Shown: positions 15,778 through 25,232, counted from the stretch's first letter. The stretch: DNA of 64,000 nt from an uncultured Bacilli bacterium (GCA_934098385.1 CAKOOJ010000002.1:196665-260664), one strand, 5' to 3'. Program-made: numbers and translations. Notes: generated from the letters alone by a model not told the origin.

Positions 15778-16326
15778 TCAAAGTTTAAAATCTTTGATTT
15801 CATCATCGAACATATTTTTTCCATCAAAATAGTTTCTAAGTTTTATTTTATGAAATTTAGCGATTATGTTTGTTGGAAATTTTTTTATTAATAAATTTAT
15901 TTCTGTTGTATATTTATTATAAAATGATTTTGCTGCTTCTAATATTTCATCACTATCTTTTAAATCATTTATTATACTAATATATTCTTCATTATCATTT
16001 AAAGATTTATAATCATTTTTTACTTGTTCTATTAGATTTTCTCCTTCTGTTATTTTTCTATCTAGATCAAAATTTGATATATTATCTTTTTTTAGTTTTT
16101 CTAAATCTTTAAAATATGTAACTTCTTTTTTTAATAATTTATTTATTGTTGTAGAAGATTTCATTACTAAATCATATTTATTTCTTAATTCATTATCTAT
16201 TATACTTTCTGATTCATTAATTTTTATATTCTTTTCTTGTAAATTATTAAAATTATATATATAACTTATTATTAATATTCCTATAAGTATTATTGCAATT
16301 AAAATTATTATCATTATTATATTCAT
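15778..16326 (-). CDS. lemA: LemA-family membrane protein
   Basis: 182 residues with an N-terminal membrane anchor (about 3-25), then the LemA helical domain: 'YNFNNLQEKNIKINES', a central coiled stretch, and the family's C-terminal motif ARSFYN-like AAKSFYNKYTTEINLLIKKFP followed by AKFHKIKLRNYFD. LemA proteins are small helical membrane proteins whose precise role is unknown. The ATG is preceded on the minus strand by GTAGGTGATG. It is divergent from the MBL gene, with 68 bases between them. Confidence 0.85.
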   Translation of the reverse strand: MNIIMIIILIAIILIGILIISYIYNFNNLQEKNIKINESESIIDNELRNKYDLVMKSSTTINKLLKKEVTYFKDLEKLKKDNISNFDLDRKITEGENLIEQVKNDYKSLNDNEEYISIINDLKDSDEILEAAKSFYNKYTTEINLLIKKFPTNIIAKFHKIKLRNYFDGKNMFDDEIKDFKL

Positions 16327-16394
16327 TTACATCACCTACTATATAAGTATAGCATAAATATTAAAAAAATTGTAAAATAATATTGGTGATATAT

Positions 16395-16910
16395 GTGAAT
16401 ATTAAAAAAGTTGTTGTTGGTGAATTAGAAACTAATTGTTATATTGTAGAAAATGATAGTGAATGTTTGATAATAGATCCTGGGAGTGAAAGTGATAAAA
16501 TAATTAAAAATATTGATAAAAAAGTAGTTGGTATACTTTTAACGCATAGACATTTCGATCATGTTGGAGCATTAGAAAGTGTATTTAAATATTATAAAGT
16601 TCCTGTATACGATATTAATAATTTACATATGGGTATGAATGTTATTGATTATTTTAAATTTGAAGTTAGATATAATTTAGGTCATACTATGGATTCTATA
16701 AGTTTTATTTTTGATAATATTATGTTTAGTGGTGATTTTATATTTAAAGGTTGTATTGGTAAATGCGATTTAGGTGGAGATTTTAATTTGATGAAGGAAA
16801 GTATTAAATCTATTTTGAAATCTAATGTAAATTATAAAATATATCCTGGACATAGAGATAGTACTTATTTATTTGATGAAAAAGATATGCTAGAAAGTTA
16901 CATAAAATAA
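16395..16910 (+). CDS. MBL-fold metallo-hydrolase (glyoxalase II-like)
   Basis: 171 residues with the metallo-beta-lactamase signature THRHFDHVGA for two metal ions, an early metal-region Asp (IIDPGSESD), GHTMDSISF, FSGDFIFKG and PGHRDST, giving the set of ligands for a hydrolase of the glyoxalase II type. It is shorter than the usual ~205 residues, with a compressed middle. The substrate is unknown; thioesters such as hydroxyacyl derivatives are typical. I use the GTG at 16395, placed 4 bases after GGTGAT. An in-frame TTG at 16383 is upstream of that RBS. Confidence 0.85.
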   Translation: MNIKKVVVGELETNCYIVENDSECLIIDPGSESDKIIKNIDKKVVGILLTHRHFDHVGALESVFKYYKVPVYDINNLHMGMNVIDYFKFEVRYNLGHTMDSISFIFDNIMFSGDFIFKGCIGKCDLGGDFNLMKESIKSILKSNVNYKIYPGHRDSTYLFDEKDMLESYIK

Positions 16911-16932
16911 AAATGCTCTAAGGCATTTTTTT
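16909..16932. terminator. Convergent terminator MBL/gerQ
   Basis: Stem AAAAATGC/GCATTTTT with loop TCTAAG, followed by T residues on both strands. It lies between the convergent MBL and GerQ genes. Confidence 0.7.
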
Positions 16933-17260
16933 AAATGGAGTAATTTATTTTTTCTTCAAATTCTACATAATTTAAATAAATCATTAAAATTAGATACCAC
17001 TTACCTGTTGTTGGGTCACTTATAATTAAGTGGTCTCTTCCTGCTTGTTCTATTATTCCTGTATATACAGAATCTTTCCAATCTATAGAATCAGGATAAC
17101 TAACATATGCTTTTACTTTCTTTCCTTTATTTAATCTTAAAATATTTTCTATGTAGCTTTGCTCCATAGGTAAGTCATTTCCTACTGGTACAATTGTATC
17201 TTGATAGTTAGATGTTGTAGCAGCGGGAAAAGTTGGATTTTGATAATATGTTCCGTTCAT
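16931..17260 (-). CDS. gerQ: GerQ-like spore coat protein
   Basis: 109 residues. The core LPMEQSYIENILRLNKGKKVKAYV, followed by GIIEQAGRDHLIISDPTTGKWYLILMIYLNYVEFEE, is highly characteristic of GerQ (YwdL), an inner spore coat protein of Bacillus. There it is needed for CwlJ localisation during germination and is cross-linked by transglutaminase. The N-terminus is a low-complexity Asn/Thr/Pro stretch, as in relatives. It has a good RBS (AGAGGTG on the minus strand). Its presence suggests a spore-forming ancestry or ability; no other sporulation gene is visible here. Confidence 0.88.
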   Translation of the reverse strand: MNGTYYQNPTFPAATTSNYQDTIVPVGNDLPMEQSYIENILRLNKGKKVKAYVSYPDSIDWKDSVYTGIIEQAGRDHLIISDPTTGKWYLILMIYLNYVEFEEKINYSI

Positions 17261-17310
17261 TATTTCACCTCTTTAAAATATATGAAATATATAATTTTAT
17301 ATTCTTTGTA

Positions 17311-17339
17311 TTGATTTTTTTTTAGTTTATCGATATACT
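17311..17339 (+). promoter_or_regulatory. Promoter of lysS
   Basis: -35 TTGATT (17311-17316), 17-base spacer, -10 TATACT (17334-17339). The ATG lies 25 bases further on. Confidence 0.65.
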
Positions 17340-17363
17340 AGTTAACGAAAGAAGTTGATTAAT

Positions 17364-18830
17364 ATGCGTGAATATTCTGAGCAAGAACAAGTTAGACGTG
17401 ATAAATTAAAAGAAATAGAAAAAGTTTGTAATCCTTATCCTGATAGTTTTAAAAGAACACATACTTTAAAGGATGCTTCTAAATTAGAAGATGGTATTAC
17501 TGGAGTTAGTGTATGTGGAAGAATTATGTTTATGAGAAAGATGGGTAAATTATCTTTTATACGTATTCGTGATTTAGAAGGAAGTTTACAATTAGAATTA
17601 AAAGTTGATGAAGTTGGAGAAGAAAAATATGCATTCTTTAAGAAAATGTTTGATTCTGGTGACTTTATGGGTGCAACTGGTGAAATGTTTACAACTCAAA
17701 CTGGCGAGAAAACTTTAAGAGTTAAAAGTTTTAAATTTTTAGGTAAGGCATTAAGACCTCTTCCTGAAAAGTTTCATGGACTTACAGATCAAGAAATGAA
17801 GTATAGACAAAGATATACTGATTTAATAATGAATGAAGAATCTAGAAAAGTATTTTTAGGTAGAAGTAAATTTTATTCATTTTTACATAGATATTTAGGC
17901 GAAAATGGATTCTTAGAAGTTGAAACTCCTATACTTCAAAATGCTGTATGTGGTGCAAGTGCTAAACCATTCTTTACACATCATAATGCTCTTGATATGG
18001 AATGTAATTTAAGAATTGCTCCAGAAACTTATTTAAAACAATGTATAGCTGGTGGATTTGATAGAGTTTATGAACTTGCAAAATGTTTTAGAAATGAAGG
18101 AATGGATACAGAACATTTACAAGAATTTACACAAGTTGAATGGTATGTTTCTTATTGGAATTTCGAAGATAATATAAAATTTTATCAAGGATTTATTAAG
18201 AATTTATTATTAGAATTACTTGGTACTACTACTATAGAATATCAAGGACATAGTTTAGATTTTGGAAAAGAAAATTGGAATAGAATAAATTATGTTGAAG
18301 AAATGAATAAAGTATTTGGATTTGAATTCTTAGATATTACTGATCCAATTGAATTAAAAGATAAAATAGTTGAAAAAGGATTATTTAGTTATGAAGATTT
18401 AGAAGATTATAAATCTTTAAGTCAAATAATTGATTTCTGTTATAAAAAGAAAATTAGAGAAGGTATAATGGAACCAACAATTATATATAATTATCCTGCA
18501 GTTATGATACCTTTAGCTCGTAGAAATGATGAAGATAAGAGAAGAATAGATGTATTCCAAGTACTTGCTGCTGGAACAGAGTTATGTAAGGCTTATTCAG
18601 AATTAGTTAATCCAATAGAGCAAAGAGAAGCATTTATGGAACAATTAAAAGCTAAGGCTCAAGGTGATGATGAAACTATGGATATGGATGAAAGTTTCTT
18701 AATGGCTATGGAACAAGGTATGCCACCTATAAGTGGATTAGGATTTGGAATAGATAGATTAATGATGTTAATATTTAATCAACCATCTATAAGAGATGTT
18801 GTGTTATTTCCACAAATGAAAAATAAATAA
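17364..18830 (+). CDS. lysS: Lysyl-tRNA synthetase, class II
   Basis: Charges tRNA-Lys. 488 residues: an N-terminal OB-fold anticodon domain (VCGRIMFMRKMGKLSFIRIRD, about 50-75), then the class II catalytic core. Motif 1 (GFLEVETPILQ, near 187), motif 2 (FRNEGMDTEHLQEFTQVEWY, near 245) and motif 3 (GLGFGIDRLMMLIFN, near 460) are all present, as is the 'APETYLKQ' strand. I chose the ATG at 17364 over the TTG at 17355. No T-box is seen; the leader is short. Confidence 0.96.
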   Translation: MREYSEQEQVRRDKLKEIEKVCNPYPDSFKRTHTLKDASKLEDGITGVSVCGRIMFMRKMGKLSFIRIRDLEGSLQLELKVDEVGEEKYAFFKKMFDSGDFMGATGEMFTTQTGEKTLRVKSFKFLGKALRPLPEKFHGLTDQEMKYRQRYTDLIMNEESRKVFLGRSKFYSFLHRYLGENGFLEVETPILQNAVCGASAKPFFTHHNALDMECNLRIAPETYLKQCIAGGFDRVYELAKCFRNEGMDTEHLQEFTQVEWYVSYWNFEDNIKFYQGFIKNLLLELLGTTTIEYQGHSLDFGKENWNRINYVEEMNKVFGFEFLDITDPIELKDKIVEKGLFSYEDLEDYKSLSQIIDFCYKKKIREGIMEPTIIYNYPAVMIPLARRNDEDKRRIDVFQVLAAGTELCKAYSELVNPIEQREAFMEQLKAKAQGDDETMDMDESFLMAMEQGMPPISGLGFGIDRLMMLIFNQPSIRDVVLFPQMKNK

Positions 18831-18857
18831 TTTTTAATAGTTAAGGAGGTGCATTTA

Positions 18858-19721
18858 ATGATTGATTTTACAAATTGTGTTGAAGAAATGAATAATTATA
18901 AGGGTTCAGAAAAGAAAAAAACTTTAATTTTTGAAGATAAAAGATATTTAGTAAAATTTCCGGATCCAGTAAGAGAGAAGAATAAAAATATCTCTTATAT
19001 AAATAATTCATTGTCTGAATATGTTGGTAGCAATATATTTAGATTAGTAGGTTTTGAAACTCAAGAAACTTTATTAGGCAAATATAAATTTAATGGTGTA
19101 GAAAAAACAGTTTGCGCTTGTTTAGATTTTACAGATGATGAAAATGAATTATATGAATTTGAAAGTATTGCATTAAGTGCTAATCCTGATAAAAAAATTG
19201 GTACTGAATTAGAAGATATTTTAGAAATACTTAGAAATAGTAAATTATTTGATTATAACTCTATACAAGAAAAATTTTGGGATATGTTTATAATTGATAG
19301 TATTATTGGTAATACAGATAGACATAATGGTAATTGGGGCTTTTTAGTTAATAAAAAGACTAAAAAAATTGAATTTTCTCCAATTTATGATTGTGGCTCA
19401 TGTTTAAATCCAATGCTTGAAGATAGTGATATTGAAAAAATGAGGGTAGAAGATTTTAAAAATATTGTTCTCAATTGTTATTCATGTTTAAAAGATAATA
19501 ACAAAAAAATTAATTATATGACTTTTATAAAGAGCAGAAAGAATAATGAATGTAATGAAGCATTAAAAAGAATGTTTAATAAAATTGATATTGAAAAAAT
19601 AGATAGTTTTATAAATAATATTTCATGTATTTCTGATGTTAGAAAAGATTTTTATAAAAAAATAATTTCTATGAGATATGATATATTAAAAAAAGTATAT
19701 AATGAACTAAATGATTGTTAA
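18858..19721 (+). CDS. CtkA/HipA-like protein kinase
   Basis: 287 residues. The catalytic region IIDSIIGNTDRHNGNWGFLV (about 145-165) has the HipA-fold signature: D for catalysis, then H-N-x-N-W-G-F. It is followed by FSPIYDCGSCL, where the Asp is the metal-binding residue. An N-terminal KRYLVKFPDP strand could hold the ATP Lys. This pattern fits CtkA-type Ser/Thr kinases (known from Helicobacter) more than classical HipA toxins, and no HipB-like antitoxin is adjacent. The RBS AAGGAGGT (18843-18850) fixes the ATG at 18858. It stands alone between lysS and a terminator. The target protein is unknown. Confidence 0.78.
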   Translation: MIDFTNCVEEMNNYKGSEKKKTLIFEDKRYLVKFPDPVREKNKNISYINNSLSEYVGSNIFRLVGFETQETLLGKYKFNGVEKTVCACLDFTDDENELYEFESIALSANPDKKIGTELEDILEILRNSKLFDYNSIQEKFWDMFIIDSIIGNTDRHNGNWGFLVNKKTKKIEFSPIYDCGSCLNPMLEDSDIEKMRVEDFKNIVLNCYSCLKDNNKKINYMTFIKSRKNNECNEALKRMFNKIDIEKIDSFINNISCISDVRKDFYKKIISMRYDILKKVYNELNDC

Positions 19722-19744
19722 CTAGATGTGTTAGCAATCTTTTT
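19713..19744 (+). terminator. Rho-independent terminator
   Basis: Ten-pair stem GATTGTTAAC/GTTAGCAATC (one G-U) with a 7-base loop and five T. It includes the kinase stop codon. Confidence 0.75.
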
Positions 19745-19780
19745 GATTTAAAATAAATTATTAAAAAAAAGGAGATATAA

Positions 19781-20347
19781 ATGAAAGAAATAGAAGTGTT
19801 AGTAGAAGTATATGATGATATTGAAACTATAAAAAATAAATTTAAAAATTTTAATTATGTAGGATTAAAAAAGACTATTGACGAATATTATTACGATCCT
19901 AAAAGAGATGATTTAAAGCCGGATGATAACAATCAATTAAATCATTGTTTAAGATTAAGAAGTAAAAATGATGAGTATAGCATTACATATAAAGATGATG
20001 TTTTTTCAAATGGAAAATGGTTATATTCAGATGAATATGAAACTAAGGTAGAAGATTTAAACATGATGAAACAAATATTTGAAAGATTAGGCTTGGTTAA
20101 ATTTATAGAAATAAATAATGAAAAAGAAACATATACTTTTCAAAATTATGAAATAGTAATTGAAAACGTAAAAGATTTAGGATTATTTATGGAAGTAGAA
20201 TTTTGTACTAATGAAGATGTTGATGTTAGTGAAATAAAAAAACAAATACAATCATTTATAGATGAAATTGGGTTAAAAGTATCTAAAGAACTTAACATGG
20301 GTAAACCTGAAATGTATATGAAGAAACATAATGTAGTCATAAACTAA
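19781..20347 (+). CDS. CYTH-domain (class IV adenylate cyclase/ThTPase-like) protein
   Basis: 188 residues with the CYTH tunnel-fold pattern: EIEVLVEV at the N-terminus (the ExExK-like motif has lost its Lys), CLRLRSKNDEYSITYKD for triphosphate binding, then YEIVIENVKDLGLFMEVEF. CYTH enzymes act on triphosphorylated substrates such as thiamine triphosphate, polyphosphate or ATP. The altered first motif (E-V-E-V) makes the activity uncertain. It has its own RBS (AAAAGGAGAT) and terminator. Confidence 0.8.
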   Translation: MKEIEVLVEVYDDIETIKNKFKNFNYVGLKKTIDEYYYDPKRDDLKPDDNNQLNHCLRLRSKNDEYSITYKDDVFSNGKWLYSDEYETKVEDLNMMKQIFERLGLVKFIEINNEKETYTFQNYEIVIENVKDLGLFMEVEFCTNEDVDVSEIKKQIQSFIDEIGLKVSKELNMGKPEMYMKKHNVVIN

Positions 20348-20376
20348 AGTTGTTAGAATTTCTAATAACTTTTTTT
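20348..20376 (+). terminator. Rho-independent terminator
   Basis: Nine-pair stem AGTTGTTAG/CTAATAACT with loop AATTT and a T-run, directly after the CYTH stop codon. Confidence 0.8.
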
Positions 20377-20412
20377 GCTACTAATTTTATTACATATGCT
20401 ACTTAAAATATA

Positions 20413-20441
20413 TTGTTTTAGATTTGATAATATAATATACT
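20413..20441 (+). promoter_or_regulatory. Promoter of the fused ABC transporter pair
   Basis: -35 TTGTTT (20413-20418), 17-base spacer, -10 TATACT (20436-20441). RBS AAGGAGAG precedes the ATG at 20463. Confidence 0.55.
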
Positions 20442-20462
20442 TATAGTGTAAGGAGAGTATTT

Positions 20463-22679
20463 ATGATAAAACTAAAAAATGTTTCTAAATTTTATTATAG
20501 TAAAGGTGTTATTGCTACTGGATTTACTAAAGTTAATTTAGAACTAGATATGGGAGAATTTGTTGCTATTACTGGAGAAAGTGGTAGTGGTAAAAGTACA
20601 TTATTAAATGTAATAAGTGGACTTGATTCTTATGAAGATGGTGAAATGTATATTGATGGGAAAGAAACAAGTCATTATACAGAAAAAGATTATGAAGATT
20701 ATAGACGTAAATATATAGGAAATATATTTCAAAATTTTAATTTAATAAATAGCTATACTGTTAAACAAAATATAGAGTTAGCATTGCTTTTAAATGGTAA
20801 AAAAAGAAAAGAAATTAAAAAAGATGTTATTGATATTATAAAGAAGGTTGGATTGTATAAATTTAGAAATACTAAAGCTAGTAAATTGAGTGGAGGACAA
20901 AAACAAAGAGTTGCAATTGCAAGAGCACTTATAAAAGATACTCCAATTATTATTGCAGATGAACCAACTGGTAATTTAGACAGTAAATCTAGTAAAGAGA
21001 TAATAAAATTATTACATGATATTTCTAAAGATAAATTAGTTATTGTTGTTACACATAATTTTGATGAGATAAGTGAATATGTTACAAGAGTAATAAAGAT
21101 GAATGATGGTAGAATAATAGAAGATAAAAAATTAGATGAAAATAATATTAAAAAAGATATAAGTGGTATAGATTATAAAAATATTACATTATTAAATAAA
21201 ATAAGATTAGGTTTAAGAAATACATTTAATATTGTTCCTAAATTCTTATTATTACTTTGTGTATATTTGTTTATAACAATTAGTTTAATAAGTGAATATT
21301 CATCTTTTAAAAAAGAAGAATATATAGAAAATAAGAATGGTTATAATCAATTCTTTAGATATATTGATGATGATAGAATTATTATTAAGAAAAAAGATAA
21401 AAGTAGTATAAGTGATGATGATTTTAATAAATTATCTAAACTAGATAATGTAGCAAATGTTGTTAAAAATGATTTAATGTTAGATAGTAATGTTAGTATT
21501 ACTGATAATGAATATTTATGGTTATATGGTACTGCTTTTAGTATAGATAATTTTAAAGGTGAACTTGATGTTGGTAGAATGCCTGTAAGTGATAATGAAG
21601 TTGTTATAGGTGGAGATAAGGATAATTATTATTTAGAAGATAAAGATGAATTGTTGAATAATAAATTTTATTTGCAAAATGATTATACTGGTGAAATAGA
21701 TAAAACTAAAGAGTTAAAAATTGTTGGTATTAAATATAACAATTCAGATAATGCATATGAGGAAATGAAATTTTATTTTAGTGATAAATATATAAATGAT
21801 ATGGCTTTTACAATAAATCAACAATATAGTAAAACTAGAGTAGAATTTCAAGGTGTAAGATATAATTCTGGTGATAGTGTTAATTTTATGTTGGAACCTA
21901 ATATAAATGTAGGTGTTGGACAAGCTTATATTAGTAATGATCTAAACTATTTATGTAAAGATAGTTATTGTATAAATCAAGACTTAAATATATTAGTAGA
22001 TAATACTTATTATAGTGATACTCTTAATTTAAAAGTTAATAAAGTTTATTATAAATATAATATTAATAATTTATTAGGTATAAAAGATTATGATAGCAAT
22101 AATGGTAAGATATTTATAAGTTATGAAGATTATACTAATTTATATAATAAGGGAATATATCAAAGTAGTGTATTTGTAAAAGATGTTGATAATATAAAAG
22201 ATACATTAAGTGGTTTAGATAGTATGGGTTATGATACTTTAAGAGTTAGTGATAATTTGAAAAGTAATGAAGCAGTACATATAATTAGAATATTTAAAAC
22301 TATTGTGACAATAATACTTGTTGTCGTATTATTCTTTGTATGTTATTTTGTTACTAAATTAATATTAAAATCTAGAAATGTATATTTTAGTACTATAAGA
22401 ATGTTAGGAGCTAGTTTAAGTACTTGTAAGAATTTACTTGTAATAGAATTATTAACTATATCTAATATATCTTATCTTGGTACATTATTATTAGTTTATT
22501 TAAATTATAAGAATGTAATTAATTTAGGATTCTTGGATGTTATTATTAAATATTTAAAATTAAGAGATTATATACTTTTATATTTGATATTAATTATCAT
22601 GTCTTATGTAGTTAGTCTTAAATTTGCTAAGAAGTTATTTAAGAATAGTGCTATTACTACATTAAATGAGGAGGTTTAA
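20463..22679 (+). CDS. Fused ABC transporter, ATPase plus FtsX-like permease (first of pair)
   Basis: 738 residues. The N-terminal MacB/LolD-type ATPase (about 1-225) has Walker A GESGSGKST, Q-loop FQNFN, signature LSGGQ, Walker B IIIADEPTGNLDS and switch VVTHN. A membrane helix follows at about 255-275, then an extracellular region of about 330 residues, and a cluster of three helices at the C-terminus (about 610-735) as in FtsX/MacB permeases. It has only half the helices of a complete FtsX-type pair, so dimerisation with the next protein is likely. Such transporters handle antimicrobial peptides, lipids or lipoproteins. The downstream gene starts 1 base after its stop. Confidence 0.88.
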   Translation: MIKLKNVSKFYYSKGVIATGFTKVNLELDMGEFVAITGESGSGKSTLLNVISGLDSYEDGEMYIDGKETSHYTEKDYEDYRRKYIGNIFQNFNLINSYTVKQNIELALLLNGKKRKEIKKDVIDIIKKVGLYKFRNTKASKLSGGQKQRVAIARALIKDTPIIIADEPTGNLDSKSSKEIIKLLHDISKDKLVIVVTHNFDEISEYVTRVIKMNDGRIIEDKKLDENNIKKDISGIDYKNITLLNKIRLGLRNTFNIVPKFLLLLCVYLFITISLISEYSSFKKEEYIENKNGYNQFFRYIDDDRIIIKKKDKSSISDDDFNKLSKLDNVANVVKNDLMLDSNVSITDNEYLWLYGTAFSIDNFKGELDVGRMPVSDNEVVIGGDKDNYYLEDKDELLNNKFYLQNDYTGEIDKTKELKIVGIKYNNSDNAYEEMKFYFSDKYINDMAFTINQQYSKTRVEFQGVRYNSGDSVNFMLEPNINVGVGQAYISNDLNYLCKDSYCINQDLNILVDNTYYSDTLNLKVNKVYYKYNINNLLGIKDYDSNNGKIFISYEDYTNLYNKGIYQSSVFVKDVDNIKDTLSGLDSMGYDTLRVSDNLKSNEAVHIIRIFKTIVTIILVVVLFFVCYFVTKLILKSRNVYFSTIRMLGASLSTCKNLLVIELLTISNISYLGTLLLVYLNYKNVINLGFLDVIIKYLKLRDYILLYLILIIMSYVVSLKFAKKLFKNSAITTLNEEV

Positions 22680-22680
22680 T

Positions 22681-25110
22681 ATGTTATCTTTAAAAAATGT
22701 TAATAAGTATTTTAATAGACATAGAAAAAATGAAATACATGTAATAAATAATATAAGTTTAGAATTTAATGATAATGGTTTAGTTGCTCTTTTAGGACCT
22801 AGTGGATGTGGTAAGACAACACTTTTAAATGCTATTGGTGGACTAGATAAAATTAAAAGTGGTAAGATATATGTTAATGGTAAAAAAATTAGTTCTAAAA
22901 TAGATGGTAAAGTTGATAAGATTAGAAATTTGAATATTGGATATATATTTCAAGATTATAAATTAGTTGATAATATGAGTGTCTTTGATAATGTTGCATT
23001 GGTTTTAACTATGCTTGGTATTAAAGATAAAAATGAAGTTAAGAATAGAGTAGAATATGTTTTAGATAAAGTTGGAATGTTAAGATATAAAAGACGTCCT
23101 GCAAATATGTTGTCTGGTGGAGAAAGACAAAGAGTTGGTATTGCAAGAGCATTAGTTAAAAATCCTAATATTATATTAGCGGATGAACCAACTGGTAATT
23201 TAGATAGCAAAAACTCATTAGAAATTATGAAAATAATTAAATCTATTAGTAAAGATAGATTAGTTATATTAGTGACACATGAAGTTAATTTAGCAAAATT
23301 TTATGCAGATAGAATAATAGAATTAAAAGATGGTAGTATTGTTAAAGATTATATTAATAAAGATAAAGAAGATTTAGATTATGCAATTGATAATAATATA
23401 TATTTAAAAGATTTTGATAAACATGATGTTATAAAAGATGAAGATAAGTTGATAAATATTTACTTAGATGATAAAGATAAAATTAAATTAGATATAGTTG
23501 TTAGAAATGGTAATATATATGTTAATAGTAAGAGTAGAGATAACATTGTAGTTATTGATGAAGATTCTAATATAGAATTAATTAATGATAGTTATAAAAA
23601 GATACAAGAAAGTGATATTGATAAATATAATTTTGATTTGAAAGATGATGGTAAGAAAAAAAGATATAGTTCTATATTTAATCCTATCAGTTTAATTACA
23701 AATGGTTTTAGGAAAGTATTTGATTATAGTTTTTTAAAGAAGTTATTATTACTTGGATTTTTATTAAGTGGTATGTTTATAATGTATAGTGTGTCTAGTA
23801 TTGCATCTACTATTAATGTTAAAGATGAAGATTTTGTTACTATGAATAAAAATTATTTGAGTGTTAATTTGAATAAAATTAAAGTAGATGATTATTTAAA
23901 ATATGAGAATTTAGATAGTGTGGATTATATAATACCTGGTAATAGTTCTGTTAATTTTAGTGTTAATTATAATGATTATTATCAATCAATAAATATTAAA
24001 GATATTTTGAGTGGATCTTTATCTGATATTAATTTAATTAAAGATAGTGATATAGTGTATGGAACTATGCCTAAAGAAATGAATGAGGTTGTAGTTGATA
24101 AAAGAAGTATACTTTCTATGTTTGATGAAACTGGATATGCTAATATGATTGGTATTAAAAATGTTAGTGATATGATAGGTAGAGAAATAAAAATAGATAC
24201 AATGGATGCTTTTGTTATAGTAGGTATAGTTGATTTAGGAAGCCCATCCATTTATATGAATAGAAGTAATTTTATTAATGTTTTATCTAACACTAAAAAT
24301 AATGATACTAATATGTATATTAGCGAAGAAGAAATTGGTAATCAAAAAATATATGATTATAATTTAGAAGTAAATGATATTGAGTTAAAGAAAGGTAATT
24401 ATCCGGTTAATGATTATGAAGTAATTGTTAATATAAAGAATAATGATACTATGCCTTTAAATAAATATATTGATACTAAAGTAAATGATAAAAAGTTATT
24501 AGTTGTTGGATATTATTTTAGTAAAGATAATATGGATGCTTTCTTGGTTAATAATAATACTGTTAAATATGATTTAATTAGTAAGTCTAAAGATCTGGTT
24601 TTAGTTAGTAAAGATAAGGATAAAACTATAAATGAATTTAGAGATATGGGACTAAATATAGAAGATAGTTATAGTGTTAGTAGAAAGAAATATATTGAAG
24701 GTAATAAGGAAAGAGTTAATACAACTTTATTGGTATCTGGTGTAATACTTATTATATCTTTAGTTGAAGTATTTTTGATGATTAGAGCTTCTTTCTTATC
24801 TAGAGTAAAGAGTGTTGGTATATATAGAGCAATTGGTGTTAAAAAAAGCGATATATATAGAATGTTTTATGGTGAGATTATTGCTATTACAACTATTGCT
24901 AGTGTACCTGGTATTATTTTAGCTAGTTATATTTTGAAAGTATTAAGTAATATTAAATTTTTAAGTAAATATTTCTTAGTTAATTTTAGAATTGTTTTAT
25001 TAAGTATTATATTTGTTTATATATTTAATTTAATAATTGGTTTAATACCAGTATTTAATACTATAAGACGTAGACCTGCTAGTATATTATCTAGACATGA
25101 TTTGGATTAG
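22681..25110 (+). CDS. Fused ABC transporter, ATPase plus FtsX-like permease (second of pair)
   Basis: 809 residues in the same order as its neighbour: ATPase (Walker A GPSGCGKTT, signature LSGGE, Walker B IILADEPTGNLDS, switch VTHE). After the ATPase is a soluble linker of about 110 residues rich in Asp and Lys, then a helix (about 355-375), a large outer domain, and three terminal helices ending in PVFNTIRRRPASIL, a typical FtsX-like end. RBS GAGGAGGT lies within the end of the upstream gene, fixing the ATG at 22681. The two proteins probably form one heterodimeric exporter. No two-component system is adjacent. Confidence 0.88.
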   Translation: MLSLKNVNKYFNRHRKNEIHVINNISLEFNDNGLVALLGPSGCGKTTLLNAIGGLDKIKSGKIYVNGKKISSKIDGKVDKIRNLNIGYIFQDYKLVDNMSVFDNVALVLTMLGIKDKNEVKNRVEYVLDKVGMLRYKRRPANMLSGGERQRVGIARALVKNPNIILADEPTGNLDSKNSLEIMKIIKSISKDRLVILVTHEVNLAKFYADRIIELKDGSIVKDYINKDKEDLDYAIDNNIYLKDFDKHDVIKDEDKLINIYLDDKDKIKLDIVVRNGNIYVNSKSRDNIVVIDEDSNIELINDSYKKIQESDIDKYNFDLKDDGKKKRYSSIFNPISLITNGFRKVFDYSFLKKLLLLGFLLSGMFIMYSVSSIASTINVKDEDFVTMNKNYLSVNLNKIKVDDYLKYENLDSVDYIIPGNSSVNFSVNYNDYYQSINIKDILSGSLSDINLIKDSDIVYGTMPKEMNEVVVDKRSILSMFDETGYANMIGIKNVSDMIGREIKIDTMDAFVIVGIVDLGSPSIYMNRSNFINVLSNTKNNDTNMYISEEEIGNQKIYDYNLEVNDIELKKGNYPVNDYEVIVNIKNNDTMPLNKYIDTKVNDKKLLVVGYYFSKDNMDAFLVNNNTVKYDLISKSKDLVLVSKDKDKTINEFRDMGLNIEDSYSVSRKKYIEGNKERVNTTLLVSGVILIISLVEVFLMIRASFLSRVKSVGIYRAIGVKKSDIYRMFYGEIIAITTIASVPGIILASYILKVLSNIKFLSKYFLVNFRIVLLSIIFVYIFNLIIGLIPVFNTIRRRPASILSRHDLD

Positions 25111-25200
25111 TAATAAGTAGGATTGTATGAACTATGTTTATCATGTAAGTAAAAAAAACATAATAATGATGGAAAATATCTTATAGATTTAATAAAATAA

Positions 25201-25232
25201 AAATAACAATTTTTGATAAGTTGTTATTTTTT
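25201..25232 (+). terminator. Rho-independent terminator after the ABC pair
   Basis: Nine-bp stem AAATAACAA/TTGTTATTT with an 11-base loop, ending in a run of T. Confidence 0.75.

Noticed and set aside
17261..17320. Sporulation sigma-E/K promoter before gerQ
   Set aside because: A CATATATT-like -10 exists on the minus strand, but no convincing -35 match and the leader would be very short; AT-rich background gives such matches freely.
22956..23210. Minus-strand frame inside the ABC ATPase gene
   Set aside because: Shadow of the well-supported ATPase frame with all motifs intact.
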